The notes beneath the pieces were generated by a model that did no database searches, was not told where the DNA came from, and saw only the letters and a program-made list of their open reading frames with translations. DNA of 64,000 bases from Heterobilharzia americana. Lineage: Eukaryota; Platyhelminthes; Trematoda; Strigeidida; Schistosomatidae. Of this stretch, positions 48,301-59,431 are shown in pieces (position 1 is the stretch's first letter; every line of letters begins with the position of its first letter). The translations under genes and the position numbers were made by a program. The stretch covers positions 84,652,820 to 84,716,819 of the forward strand of contig OX104129.1 in NCBI GenBank assembly GCA_944470555.2, given 5' to 3'.

Positions 48301-48335
48301 CGGTGTAGGATTGCCATACGCAACCCTCCGTCATT
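45312..48335 (-). mobile_element. RTE family B LINE, longest copy (about 3 kb), inactive
   Basis: Minus strand from the right: start MRMAILHRKSNPVAEETLRH (48323), endonuclease EVFGICESRWNGSELSKL (48196), GWGGMNAKLSG in place of GDMNAKLG (about 47845), HKATCIPPDIRTHQESD in place of the DxxxxNQIDH motif (47680). RT: LLKSGKIAELDRVPPEALKT (46855), LDSVDREVIWKLFQHRRVPE (about 46430-46370), LEDLDFANGL (about 46125) where FADD should be. 3' end RIFNTNVSQVSASI (45789), HWRRATEA-type end, tail (AAT)n at 45312-45330. The active-site change and the frame breaks show it is dead. Confidence 0.87.
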
Positions 48336-48339
48336 TCCC

Positions 48340-49885
48340 AGGCTTAAGACTGGTTAGTAACTAGTGAACTAGTTAAACAGTTGAAGCTCTGTTTACATAA
48401 GCAACCCGAAAATCGCCGGTCTTAATTTTTTACTGTTTTCGAACATTTTATGCGGGGATTCATCATCTTAGCTATATCTGCTAAATCTGGCGTTATGAGT
48501 GATCTGAATCTGAATATCAATTCATAATGTCTGCGACAAGTGGAAAATTATTTGTCGCCTCGTTGAACTACTCAACCTAAAGCTTGACACCGACTACGCA
48601 TCATGTATCCAGATTTATGCGAAAGGCAAACAGGAAAAGTCAGTCCATGAACATATGATCCCAATTTAATACCATTATCTGATAGTAGTTTGTTTTATGT
48701 GGGTGTCATGTGTCCTATCCAACTTTTATTCGAACATACCAACTCAAAGTGGATGATGCGCCTGCCTCCCTTCCCAGTGATGACGTCACAACTCCAGGTG
48801 GTCATGGCATTACTGGCCAGATATAACAACAACAATTTACTCCTGAACTTACAGGTGGATATCATTTTTACAGGTGCGGTTATGACAGTTGGCGGTGAAA
48901 AATCTTCGGCAATATTTTTTTTCTTTAAAAATTGTTGCTGTCTCCTTTTCATCCTAGGTAGTGGAAATCCCCGGTCTGAAAGAAAGAAAATTTTATACCA
49001 CCTACGAACAGTGCACTTTCAGTCAAATTTAAAGTTGTTGTTATGCTTTTAGGTCATCTAGCAGAAATGAAAGTCATGTCTAATGGACATACAAAAATAT
49101 CATTCAAAAGGGAAAAGGAGCAACTCAGGAATTTCTTTCTCGAAAAAAGTTATACTGGCTTAGTTACTCAAGTGCTTCAATTTAAAGAACCCCATATAAT
49201 GAGGGAAACGCCACTGCAGATTCAGTTTTTTCAGAGGGATTGCATCCCCAGGTTCATTGAAATGTCAAGATATACTGTATAGACAGTAATAAACGATATT
49301 GATAACAGTTCGTGCTGAATTGGACACACATCCACCGAGGACACCATGACGCCCTGCATCGCGCTTAAAAACTAGGTAAATATTCGTCAAATTCCTTTGA
49401 ATTTCGAGGTCGAGTCAAGGAATGGGCTTTGGTTACAGATGAAGTGGACGAAATGGTGCCGCTCGGTGAAACACTGGATCAATAAACACCAAGAAGCTTC
49501 AAGGAAGTGTCTTTGTGTAATGTCACAAGGATGTTCATCGCAGGTTGCACAACTGCGGAGGAGTTGCTTGAAGGAAGATGGAGTGGCATTCAAGAACCGC
49601 ACTGGTGAAACGTCATAATTCCAACCCAATTGCAGGTTTCCAAGATTCTGTTTACAATAAGAGTGGAGAAAACAGAGCGGGATATTAAGACAAAGGAAGG
49701 TAATTACATGCAAATTTTAAATTATGTACATGGCGTTATGCCTACTATTAAACGTATAGTCCTAGATTTCATGCGTGTATTCTTATTTAAAAATATTCTG
49801 TTCACTTAGTCTTGGAGGTGCCTTTCTCGAGGTGCTGGATCTGAAGATGTCTCCATTGGTGATGGTGATAAGTGGGAGGTGTAGT
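48340..49885. other. Unassigned region with one dispersed repeat
   Basis: 48810-49030 belongs to the repeat also seen at 32085-32260 and 34844-35045. Frames at 49043-49282 and 49397-49713 (both strands) are of unknown origin. The stretch at 49800-49885 may belong to the BEL/Pao element leader. Confidence 0.4.
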
Positions 49886-49949
49886 TGGAAAACGTAATTG
49901 ACAAAGTAGTCCTAACTGTTATAAACTTGACCATGGGATGTAATGGAAA

Positions 49950-50700
49950 ATGTTTTCCTGTCTCCTACAGTTTTGTAAAGGGAATGCATGTATTTCGTTG
50001 TCTGCTGACCTTGGATATTATAGAGCTGGGGAAATCCTTCGTGATTTGTTTGAACAGGAGCATGTGATTACTCATTCACTTATTGACGACGTGGTTAGAA
50101 ATAGACAGTCGGTGAAGAGCACTATGGAAGCTATGAATGAGTTCCCTTTGAAGCTTAGGAACGTACAAATAATGTTGTCTCAATCTGGCTATACCGCGGA
50201 TCTGGATTCTGTGGTCAACTTGACGGCTACTGTCAGTCGGCTACCTGTAAATTTACAATGTAGACGGGCTGATGTAGCAGACAGGATTGTGTTCAATGGA
50301 GGGAACGAATTTGAGGATTCGGCTTGCTTTGCTGAGGAGAGAGCTAGAGTAGCTTGGTCGAAGTATGGCTTTTTGATGAGAGGCAATTCGGAAAGCGATC
50401 AGTCGAAGGGTTCTGATTCATGATTCAACAGTGGGTCGCACTGCAATTTGTCGGAAGGCACTATTCATTCGACAGGTGATAGAGCCGCATGTACAACAAC
50501 TTGCACCTTATGTCCTGAACCCCACAGTCTACTTGGGTGTCCGAAGCTAGTGAAAATGCCAACTAGCGAAAGAAGACCAATAGTCAAACAACTTGGCGTC
50601 GGCTACTACTGTTTAGAGAAGTGTCACATAGCTAAGTTTTGCAATTCTGGACTTAGACGTAAGGTTGGGGATTGCGGAAAGAACCATAACTTTTAGTTGC
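49950..50700 (+). pseudogene. BEL/Pao gag remnant with zinc knuckle
   Basis: LQFCKGNACISLSADLGYYR, RDLFEQEHVITHSLIDDVV, MLSQSGYTADLDSVVNLTA, SACFAEERARVAWSKYG (49950-50423) is Pao-type gag. In a shifted frame, CTLCPEPHSLLGCPKL and YYCLEKCHIAKFC (about 50497-50650) is the Cys-rich knuckle region. Confidence 0.78.
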
Positions 50701-50739
50701 GTGTGACACGCTGAAGCCAAAGTAACTGGACCAATAACT

Positions 50740-52260
50740 CACTTGACGAAGGGAATAAAGTCTTCCAAAGAGAATTTAGGAACCGTCCCGGTGAGACTGA
50801 TGGGTCGAAAAGGGAGCATAGAAGCTTATGAGTTCCAGATCGGACACATCACTGATATTGGAAAACATTTTCAAGGATCTTGGCCTTATTGGTATGAAGC
50901 CAACCATGGTGGCGACGACGGTGACTGGGATTTCCCAGCGCAAGTGCTTGAAAGTGAGTGTGCAGCCCTACTCACTGGATCAATAGGGTTCATAAAAGGT
51001 ACAAAGGGCTTACAGCGCTAGTCACCTACCAATATCAGGTGCTCATTCTCTGTCTGAATGCAGATTAGGGTCTGCAGCCATTTGAGAGACATCAAATTAC
51101 ATCGGTTACGTAGTGATACTGTTGGAATCCTAATCGGATGTGATGTTCTGGATGCACGCCAGGCCCTGGGACAGAGGGTTGGAAATAGAAATCAGCCGGT
51201 TGGAGTAAGAACCCACTTGGACTGGGTTGTATTTCGCCTGAAGCAAGATAAGTCCTCACGTAAGGTTGCTTTTCGACCATTGTTCAAATAACTGTAATGT
51301 GTCAGATAGTCTAGAGAGGCCGTATGATCATGAGTACAAAGATATTAGCAGTTCTAGTGCAATGCTTCCTGTGAAGGATGATAGGGCAATTGAAACTGTG
51401 AATCTAGATTAGTTAACGGGCATTTTGAGGTTGACCCACCCTGGCGATTGGACAAGCTTGGTCTACCCACCAGTTGCGAAGTGGCCAAAAGTAGACTTGA
51501 GTGTTTAAGAAAGCAGTTGGCAAAGAATAGTGATCTTCTCGAGAGATTCCAACAAGTTGACAGTATTTCTGGGTACCTTTGAGATTTTGAGCTGGGGTTA
51601 TCACTGCTCCAGGTGGCGTTAAAGAAATGTTCTTGCAAGTCAGGACTCTGGAAGGTGACTAGCCAGCATTTCGTATCTTGATGGGCAAGCGTGATGACAC
51701 GGACCAAGGGGCTGCTGAACTCCACTTGAATGTCCATCAGTTTGGTGTGGTCTCATCGCCTTTCTGCGTGAACCATGCTCTCAGGAAGACCACAAACACT
51801 TCCTGTGTTGGCAACCCAAAGCAACCAAAGAGGTCGCTGATGAAAGTTTCTATGCAGATAATTTGGCTTTAACTGATGGCATCCCTAAAGCTGATTCCCT
51901 ATTCCATCGGTCACGGCATATTTTCGATAGAGAGGCTTCGTACCCGAACACGGAGATCGGCAACTGTTTACAGTTTGAACGGCCAGTGCCTCAAAGTGAA
52001 CGCAGCCAGGCAGTAAGAGAAATCGATATAGACAAAATACCAACTGACCGCACATTAGGTCTACCCAAAGAATACCCAAGCAAAATACCCAGCGATAGGG
52101 GGTCGAACTTAGTAGGGGTCAGGACTGAGCTGAATGAATACTTGAGAGAATGGGAACACGGACCGGTTCACGGTAACTTGCCTGGTAAAGTAATTGACCG
52201 GTATTTCGGTCCACCGGCTACAAGCCACTGTAGCGGGTTTTGAGACCACATAGTTCATAC
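50740..52260 (+). pseudogene. BEL/Pao protease, reverse transcriptase and integrase remnants
   Basis: HLRDIKLHRLRSDTVGILIG, CDVLDARQALGQRVG and RTHLDWVVFRLK (51058-51240) end the protease-linker region. FQQVDSISGYL, PGGVKEMFLQVRTLE and LHLNVHQFGVVSSPFCVNHA (51548-51775) are RT. FYADNLALTD (51850-51878) stands where YVDD is expected. DRGSNLVGVRTELNEYLREW (52096-52155) and RYFGPPATSHCSGF are integrase. Frame broken repeatedly. Confidence 0.78.
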
Positions 52261-52797
52261 AGTCAGCAACAGTTCGTCGGTTCCACCTACATCTCGGGTT
52301 GATGACCCAACAGCACTAACCTCAGCAAAGCTGTTGCCGTTGGTAGGCCACTTAGAAGGGTTTTCGAGGCATATACAGAAGTGATAGATTTTCTGAAGGA
52401 CGACGACAAGCTAATTATCTTGTAGAAATATCGCGATGACAGCACAAGTGGACGAATTCTGAGAGAAGCAACCAAGTAGGCAACTTGGTCATGATAGTGT
52501 CAGCCTTTGGGGATAGTGATAAGTGCTCTTTAAGACTGGTACAGCGAGAGGTGCGCAGTGAAGATGGGTTGGTTAGGAAGTAAGATTAAAAACAAGAGAG
52601 AAACGCTCGTTAGAGGCACTCGTAAGGTGCCTCCTAGAGGCGTCGAATGAAAGATCGTCGGCAGGGGGAACTGCGAAGCGTACTGCTTTGAGTCCTTGAG
52701 GTCATTAGGAAAGTTAGCGTAGAGGGTTCCCAGGGGTACTGGTGTAGGCGCTGTGGACCACTTAGGGATATACGTATGCTTGCGTCCGTCTATCTGG

Positions 52798-53454
52798 TGT
52801 GATAAATGTTAATGGGTGCTACTGGTTGTGAAAGGAAGCTAAAGTCTTTTGGTCGGGGAGCGTTGAGTGTGTTTCGATTTCGTTCTTTCAGTGTGTTCAA
52901 AAAGGCTGGCCACTCATTTTGTTTGAATTCATTCAACTTGCTTGTACAACCATATTTAGCCACCTGCTTCGATTAGTGTTACAACTGTATTTCGTTTTGG
53001 ACAGAAACTGCAGCATCCGTCAAGACTGAAGGTTTGTAACTAAGTTCTGTACACATATTTTGTCGTAAAGAACAGTTTTCTCACAGTTCACTTACCGTTT
53101 GAGCATACATTCGTCCTTGGCAACCAGCCGTTCTGGATTTGGCTGGTCTGTTTTTGGGATTTCTGAGCTCCGGAAATTCGTATCCTCCTTACGTGCTGCT
53201 CAGTGGATTAGGCGTCACAATAGTCTTGAGAAGTTTGAATATTTTAACTTACTTTTACTTAGTTCTCCCGTCTCCCATGGCTTACGCTTTTATCTGCTAT
53301 GACCACTCTTCTTACCCATTCATTCCTTTCATCCTGCTGTGAAGTGCGGCAGCCGGATGTGATACAGTTTTCGGCATGTTCCACATTGATTCTCCTACCT
53401 GTTTTGTTGCGTTAGCTAGCTAGCGTTATATACCTCATTCAATAGGTATTCACA
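52798..53454 (+). repeat. Candidate 3' LTR of the BEL/Pao element
   Basis: Begins TGTGATAA and ends TATTCACA, a short inverted TGTGA/TCACA terminus, 657 bp, about 550 bp after the integrase remnant. No second copy exists in the window to prove it. Confidence 0.4.
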
Positions 53455-53619
53455 GTGAGCAAACAAACAAATGAGGATTTATTGGTAAGGCTCATTTATT
53501 TCGATACGTAAAACGAAAACTACAAAACCAATAGTTCACTTCACCAAACCCTTTTGTCACCTATAATTGTGTTTGCCCGTCTTTTTAAAGAAACTGAACA
53601 ACAAACAGGCCGAACCTTA

Positions 53620-54369
53620 TGCAACGAAAGATTGATCTGAAAACCCCTCGCGATCACCCTTATTTGATTGTATTGACCTTTATTTTCACATTTTTACCCT
53701 CGTTATGGATGGTGTACCTTTGACCCTGGTCGGTGTAATGTTATTTGCTTGTTTGACTGTCTTCTTTGACTTTCCGGTCAATATTCGCCTTTGTATGATT
53801 GATACCTATCATGAACGTTTCACTTTCCTACCATATGACGCTGGACTGTTGGTTAGGTGGTGTTGTTTTACTGTGCCCGACATTTTGTTTTGGTTCAACT
53901 TACGGTTGAACTGTGATTTGGCTGTTTGTCTTTTGACTGTCTACTGGAAACGTTTGTTTGTTGATTTGATTCCTGTAGGCAGAGTTTTGATCCCTTTTGT
54001 CGGGAATACTCCTATTGACTCTCAGGTACTAACAGTTGTATTAGTTTAACCAGTTTTTACCGTGTAGTACGTATTTGCACCCGAGAACGTTTGGGACTGT
54101 GTAGTTACCCAACGGCACTGTTGAGGTATTTTTGTAATTTTGACGTAACTTATTGTCGCTTTGACAGTACCACAGATTTTGTTACGAATCTACTATTGAA
54201 GTGCTACAAACCGTGTTTTGATACTTTTATCCAACCTTTGACTGTGCATCACTGGCGGAAGTTCGGAAGCTATACAGTAGAACGCAGGAACTAATCAGAT
54301 TCGCGTTAGTTGGCACCGCCTAGTAATATCCCGCGTTGAGATCAAGATTACTGGATTCTGGCCGTTACA
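53620..54369 (+). repeat. 750 bp LTR, plus orientation
   Basis: Starts TGCAACGAAAG and ends GGCCGTTACA. A near-identical reverse-complement copy lies at 57732-58481. The termini TGTAACG...CGTTACA are typical of LTRs. The 114-codon and 67-codon frames inside are present in both copies simply because the DNA is duplicated. No matching short target duplication flanks it. Confidence 0.75.
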
Positions 54370-55480
54370 CCCACACCTTCTGGCGATATTAATAATAACA
54401 TTTATTCCTGAATATATTATTAATTCTGTTGATGGAGCGTGCCTCGAAAGCATAATGCGATGGTTATTGGTTAAATCCCTTCACCCGCTGGTTATAATGC
54501 AATAACACAAGTCCTTCTATTGCTACTGTTGTTGCCATAACTCATTCTACTTCCGACTTCAGTGAACGAAAACGAAGAAATACTTGAAAAGTACAGAGAA
54601 ATTTACTCAAGGATTGGAAAAATATGCACAGTAGTGGTTGGTAGGCATTCAGCAGTTTGCGATGCTGCTGAAGCTGAATCCTGTAGTTTGTGCCCTCCAT
54701 AATCTCAGCCGCACTTCTCTTACAGCTGTCTGCGTACTCCTTCCTGTTTGCTTGGGCCAATAAGGCCATTTCATATATATCATTGCCGAAGTAAGCGTTC
54801 GCGTTTCTCCAATGTTTTCAGTCCTGCAGCTAACTTCAGTATGTAGTCTAGTAACCATCTTGTAGAATTAAAGTCGTTGCCATGTCGTTGGGCATGTCCT
54901 GGACCCCACTGCTAGCCACCGTCCGTAATTAGCGTACACCTTTTAGGGTGTTTGAACGTCTCAGAAGACTCATAGAAACCACGGGACAGAAATCTGTGCA
55001 AGCGAATCAAATGACGACAGGTTATTAACATTACTGTATTGGTTTAGCGAGAACATTCGTAGTCATATTCGTCCGCTACATAGTACCTGTTTCCCCCTTG
55101 GAAGATTACGTAGGCCCCTTCAGATTCGACTGCGTGTATATCTCCATGCGTCACTGTAGTTTTGTGCACAATATGCCGCGTAATTCACCGGAGAACCCAG
55201 CACACTAAGGGCTACGTCGTCCGTCTGTAATTGCAGGGATTAGAATGATGAAATTACGTAAAAATACGATTCCCTTCATTAGCCTTCCAGCCACATAGTT
55301 AGATGGAGCACTTCCTAATATCCTGAATGTCCAACTCTAGAGGAAAGCATCTATGTGAATGTTTCTTCAGGTGCATATGGCAACACTCAACTCTGTTGTT
55401 TGTCTTGTTAACCAGGCTAGCGATATCCTCTATGAGGATGCAGCCCATACTTACCAACCGTCCAAAGATTGGCGTCGACG
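54370..55480. other. Between the inverted LTRs, left part, unassigned
   Basis: AACATTTATTCCTGAATATA at 54396-54416 echoes the dispersed repeat of 34844-35045. No polyprotein-like sequence was seen. Confidence 0.4.
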
Positions 55481-55484
55481 CAGA

Positions 55485-55690
55485 CTATCATGACTCAGTG
55501 AGCTAGTGGATAACGCTCCGGCGCTTGAAGCGATCGGTCCCGAGGTCTAGTGTTAGCAAGAACAAGACTGGTCACTGGAGGGGGAAGCACGTCCGGCTAA
55601 CGAGCCGCAAATAGAACCAATCGCGCTTCTTGGATTCCGCCGCTAGCCACTATCCACCGTCGCCATTAAATACATCCTATCCGGCGATAT
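55485..55690 (+). repeat. Sm-alpha-like SINE with damaged hammerhead
   Basis: tRNA-like start TGAGCTAGTGGATAACGCTC and GGTCCCGAGGTCTAG (about 55497-55552), then CCGGCTAACGAGCC in place of the CTGATGAG core (55594-55607), then TTGGATTCCGCCGCTAGCCA. The core change removes activity. Confidence 0.75.
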
Positions 55691-56620
55691 GTTGAGAATT
55701 GATTCCCAGCGTTCCATTCCCTCTTCAGTTCCATGATAGACGCAAAAGGCAAGCAGAGGTCCACAGGCTCGTCAGTTACCGCAGGAAATGTTGGAACGCA
55801 AATGAATAACGAAAATTTCAGCACAGCCTCTTTTCGGTGATTTCATTCTCAAAGCTGTACAATCGCATTTTGATACACCCTTATAGTATGAGGACGTAAT
55901 AGCCAAAAACAGTTTGCAAGCATTGCCACAAAAATAAAGTCATTAAAATAACGAAATTAAAGAACTACGACGGACAGTGAATACCGATCGAAATATGACT
56001 GGAGTCGCATAAATGATAGTAGATCTGAAGAAGAAGATTCGTGCTATAACGACATATTTGGAGACTGAATTATGATCAGAAAAGGCCTAAAAACAAAGAA
56101 GAATGACGAATTACCTAACAAAGTGAGCGGTGTCGAAAGACAAGGGGGGAGGATGATTTCAAAGATTGAAAATCAACACCAATAGAAGAGGGGTTGAAAA
56201 ATCTACCTTCGCGTTCAAACCTCACGTTCCTGCACACGTATGATAGAAGCTTCGGCAGTGCAGAGAATATGAAGACACACAGCCTTTGGAAGGTTTCTTC
56301 TCACTTTTAAGGTGACTTTGGATTAGGTTCTTTGGTATGGAGCAGCCCGAATCGAAATCGGCATTCAGGGTAGGTTGTCAGGAGACCATTTACTCCGAAT
56401 GTTACCATGACCTAGGTCTTCATATCACCATCACCACCACGTATTGAACTAATAATACCAGTCTGAAGAACCACGACTATCTCATGCACAGTCTCGACAG
56501 GGAAGAATAAAAATTTTATTATAGTTGTCAACTTATAAGTCAGAAAATGCTGAGTAAAACGACAATGGGAGATCTAGGTATCATACACGGCACAGTAAAG
56601 ATGCACACCGGATAAAATAA
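55690..56620. other. Unassigned region between SINE copies
   Basis: No recognised gene or element; no long open frame. Confidence 0.4.
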
Positions 56621-56870
56621 AACCAGTATATTCGACCACCGCAACTCCAGATTTGTAATATCTCCTAGCTGCACTAGGAGAAAACGGCAGAGAACAATAA
56701 AAACTAACCAAAATTTTAAGTTTCTGGGTGTAAAACCCTTCAAACCACCTATTCCCAAATTGATTTGGGTGCCTATTTGAAATCGGTTGAGTAGCATTCA
56801 CGTTATGTTCATCTTGGCGACTAGCAATGGAATCCAGGGTGTGCGTTTCGTCGCACCTTGGTGAGTGATG
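56620..56870 (-). repeat. Sm-alpha-like SINE, minus strand
   Basis: On minus: GGTGCGACGAAACGCACACC then CTGGATTCCATTGCTAGTCG. This is the 3' side of the hammerhead (GAC-GAAA) and its cleavage flank; the CTGATGA half is not recognisable. Confidence 0.65.
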
Positions 56871-56939
56871 TCATTCCCAATAGGCCTGTAACTCAATATT
56901 CAAACACCAAGGGGTTAGTCACAGGCCATTGGGACGTAA

Positions 56940-57200
56940 GGATCACTTCTTGTGCGACGGGTACTGGGTTAGGGTTTCAGTAAGGCCGGCATCACCCTCC
57001 GGGGTGCAGGTACATTCCGCTGATGGGTCCGAAACAGGACTAAGCGCGATTCCTGCGTTCCGCTGCTGGTCATCAAGGTGACTGTAACACCACGAATATC
57101 CGGCTGTGTTGAGGTATCTGCACAGAAGCCCATTTGCCGACAGAGGCCCTGCAGTTCGACCCCGTACAATGACAGGAAATCGCGAGTATCAGTTGACGAC
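56940..57200 (+). repeat. Sm-alpha-like SINE with altered hammerhead core
   Basis: GCAGGTACATTCCGCTGATG then GGTCCGAAACAGGACTAAGC: core CTGATGG (57020-57026) for CTGATGA and TAAG for GAAA, although stem II GTCC/GGAC pairs perfectly. 3' part CTGCGTTCCGCTGCTGGTCA, GAAGCCCATTTGCCGACAGA. Probably inactive. Confidence 0.75.
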
Positions 57201-57731
57201 ATTCATGTTAAATAATCCAGTTATGGGACCACCTCATCAGTAATTCTGACCTTCGTTCTCAGACTACAGCTATCAGACCAGGGAGATTTTCACTCGGTTT
57301 AACTGATTGTTTCTTTTATAAAATGAGTTGTGCATAACATGGAAAGCAACTTTACATGAATTCAGGTTAATCAGCCTTCCGCATAGGGAAAGGAAAATGC
57401 TGCAAATGCCTAGAATGACGACCGGAAAGTCATGCGGTCTATATGATTCAATGGCTTAACTTCACCAAGTCAATCTGACAACAAATCCAGCGGAGAATGA
57501 CCAGGTGGATATTGTGAATCAGCGACTGATACTGCCGCTAAATCATCACCATTACCATTATCTGCCCATGGTTCGTAGCGACGAACAGTATAGTCAAATG
57601 CATCAAATACATACAACTTGCTCATATGATCAATATTGCAGGATCATTAATGCCTTAGCTGTGTATGGCGTAAACGAGTCTCCAATTCTGTATGAGACGT
57701 TTGAAAGATCACGAGAAATGCTGGAGTAGGG
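57200..57731. other. Unassigned, with a 74-codon frame at 57505-57729
   Basis: The frame (MDIVNQRLILPLNHHHYHYL start) ends at the edge of the minus LTR. No family recognised; possibly retroelement interior. Confidence 0.3.
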
Positions 57732-58481
57732 TGTAGCGGCCAGAATCCAGTAATCTTGATCTGAACGCGGGATATTACTAGGCGGTGCCAACTAACGCGA
57801 ATCTGATTAGTTCCTGCGTTCTACTGTATAGCTTCCGAACTTCCGCCAGTGATGCACAGTCAAAGGTTGGATAAAAGTATCAAAACACGGTTTGTAGCAC
57901 TTCAATAGTAGATTCGTAACAAAATCTGTGGTACTGTCAAAGCGACAATAAGTTACGTCAAAATTACAAAAATACCTCAACAGTGCCGTTGGGTAACTAC
58001 ACAGTCCCAAACGTTCTCGGGTGCAAATACGTACTACACGGTAAAAACTGGTTAAACTAATACAACTGTTAGTACCTGAGAGTCAATAGGAGTATTCCCG
58101 ACAAAAGGGATCAAAACTCTGCCTACAGGAATCAAATCAACAAACAAACGTTTCCAGTAGACAGTCAAAAGACAAACAGCCAAATCACAGTTCAACCGTA
58201 AGTTGAACCAAAACAAAATGTCGGGCACAGTAAAACAACACCACCTAACCAACAGTCCAGCGTCATATGGTAGGAAAGTGAAACGTTCATGATAGGTATC
58301 AATCATACAAAGGCGAATATTGACCGGAAAGTCAAAGAAGACAGTCAAACAAGCAAATAACATTACACCGACCAGGGTCAAAGGTACACCATCCATAACG
58401 AGGGTAAAAATGTGAAAATAAAGGTCAATACAATCAAATAAGGGTGATCGCGAGGGGTTTTCAGATCAATTTTTCGTTACA
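57732..58481 (-). repeat. 750 bp LTR, minus orientation
   Basis: The reverse complement starts TGTAACGAAAAATTG and ends CGCTACA. It is the same length as 53620-54369, and the differences I saw are a few bases, mainly near the ends. The flanks do not show a target-site duplication. Confidence 0.75.
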
Positions 58482-59431
58482 GTTGGTCCTAAACTAAGCG
58501 ACTACAACGTCACTTCCGAGGCCGCCACCTCCGGGGAACTTTCAACCGCATGGGAGCCTGCGGCGCTCGCCTCGCTTTCACAACATCTATCGTTACGAAC
58601 CACAGTGGATTCCTACAAAAGTGAGACTTTTTACCAATAGATGTATTAGTTCAAATATTTGGTATTAAGGTTAGATCCAAATGTCCATTGCTCCGCAATA
58701 GAATGATCGTCTGGTATCAGCATACTAGTCCTGGAGGACATGGTTCCGTTTCCTTACATCGCATCAGTGCACTTGACCACTTATCCAGTTGCTGATAAAA
58801 CAGAATTTATCATGACAATAATTTATTTCGGATAATGGAATCACACGAACACATTTTTTACAAGCAGTGTCACTGTCTTCAGTGAGGTGGAGAAAACCCG
58901 AGAATAAATCAGCACGTCATATGGTCTCCCAGAGTAGGGAGCTTTCTGCACATAACTGCTCACATAACATTTTAAATCCCCCTGTTATGACACATCTACA
59001 TCCACTGATAATTCTTCCGCGACGATGTCTGCATAATAACAACTACTTCACTTACCACTGAAACGTTGACGGCAGCAGCTTACTTGAAATGCTTCACCTA
59101 CAGACGAATTTCTAACATGTTTGCACAAACATTTCGACATAATACATAATATAGCACAATCAAGTTTCTTATCAATATTAGATGTCAGGATTACCAACAG
59201 TTCATTTCACTATTGTAATGCATGTTTATCAACGAAAACAGCTAATGAGTAGAGGAAAAGTCAAAAATTACTCCTTTTTACAACTATTCTAGCAATTTAA
59301 CGTTTTGCAACATCAGTTGAACAGAAAAACACCTATGACCTACGTCTTCGTACACCCAACCTTGTACGAGGCCTCTCCGTTTCTGAAGCGCGCCCAATTA
59401 GGTTGTTTGCGCTTGTTTTGTTTGCTTGAAG
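58482..59431. other. Upstream of the tropomyosin gene
   Basis: Includes a locally GC-rich stretch at about 58515-58580. No element recognised. The promoter is presumably in the last few hundred bases, but no clear motif was seen. Confidence 0.4.

Larger units (their letters stand above)
49885..53454 (+). mobile_element. BEL/Pao-type LTR retrotransposon, degraded, 5' truncated
   Basis: Order of remnants: gag, zinc knuckle, aspartic protease-like segment, RT, integrase end, then a candidate 3' LTR. The order and motifs follow Pao-clade polyproteins as in the schistosome Sinbad type. No 5' LTR was found. Multiple shifts and stops. Confidence 0.75.

Noticed and set aside
53705..54294. 114- and 67-codon frames repeated exactly at 57807-58396
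   Set aside because: They lie within the duplicated LTR; identity follows from DNA duplication, and the sequence has no recognisable domain. Not called as genes.
57020..57045. Active hammerhead ribozyme
   Set aside because: Stem II is perfect, but CTGATGA is CTGATGG and GAAA is TAAG, so catalytic bases are missing.
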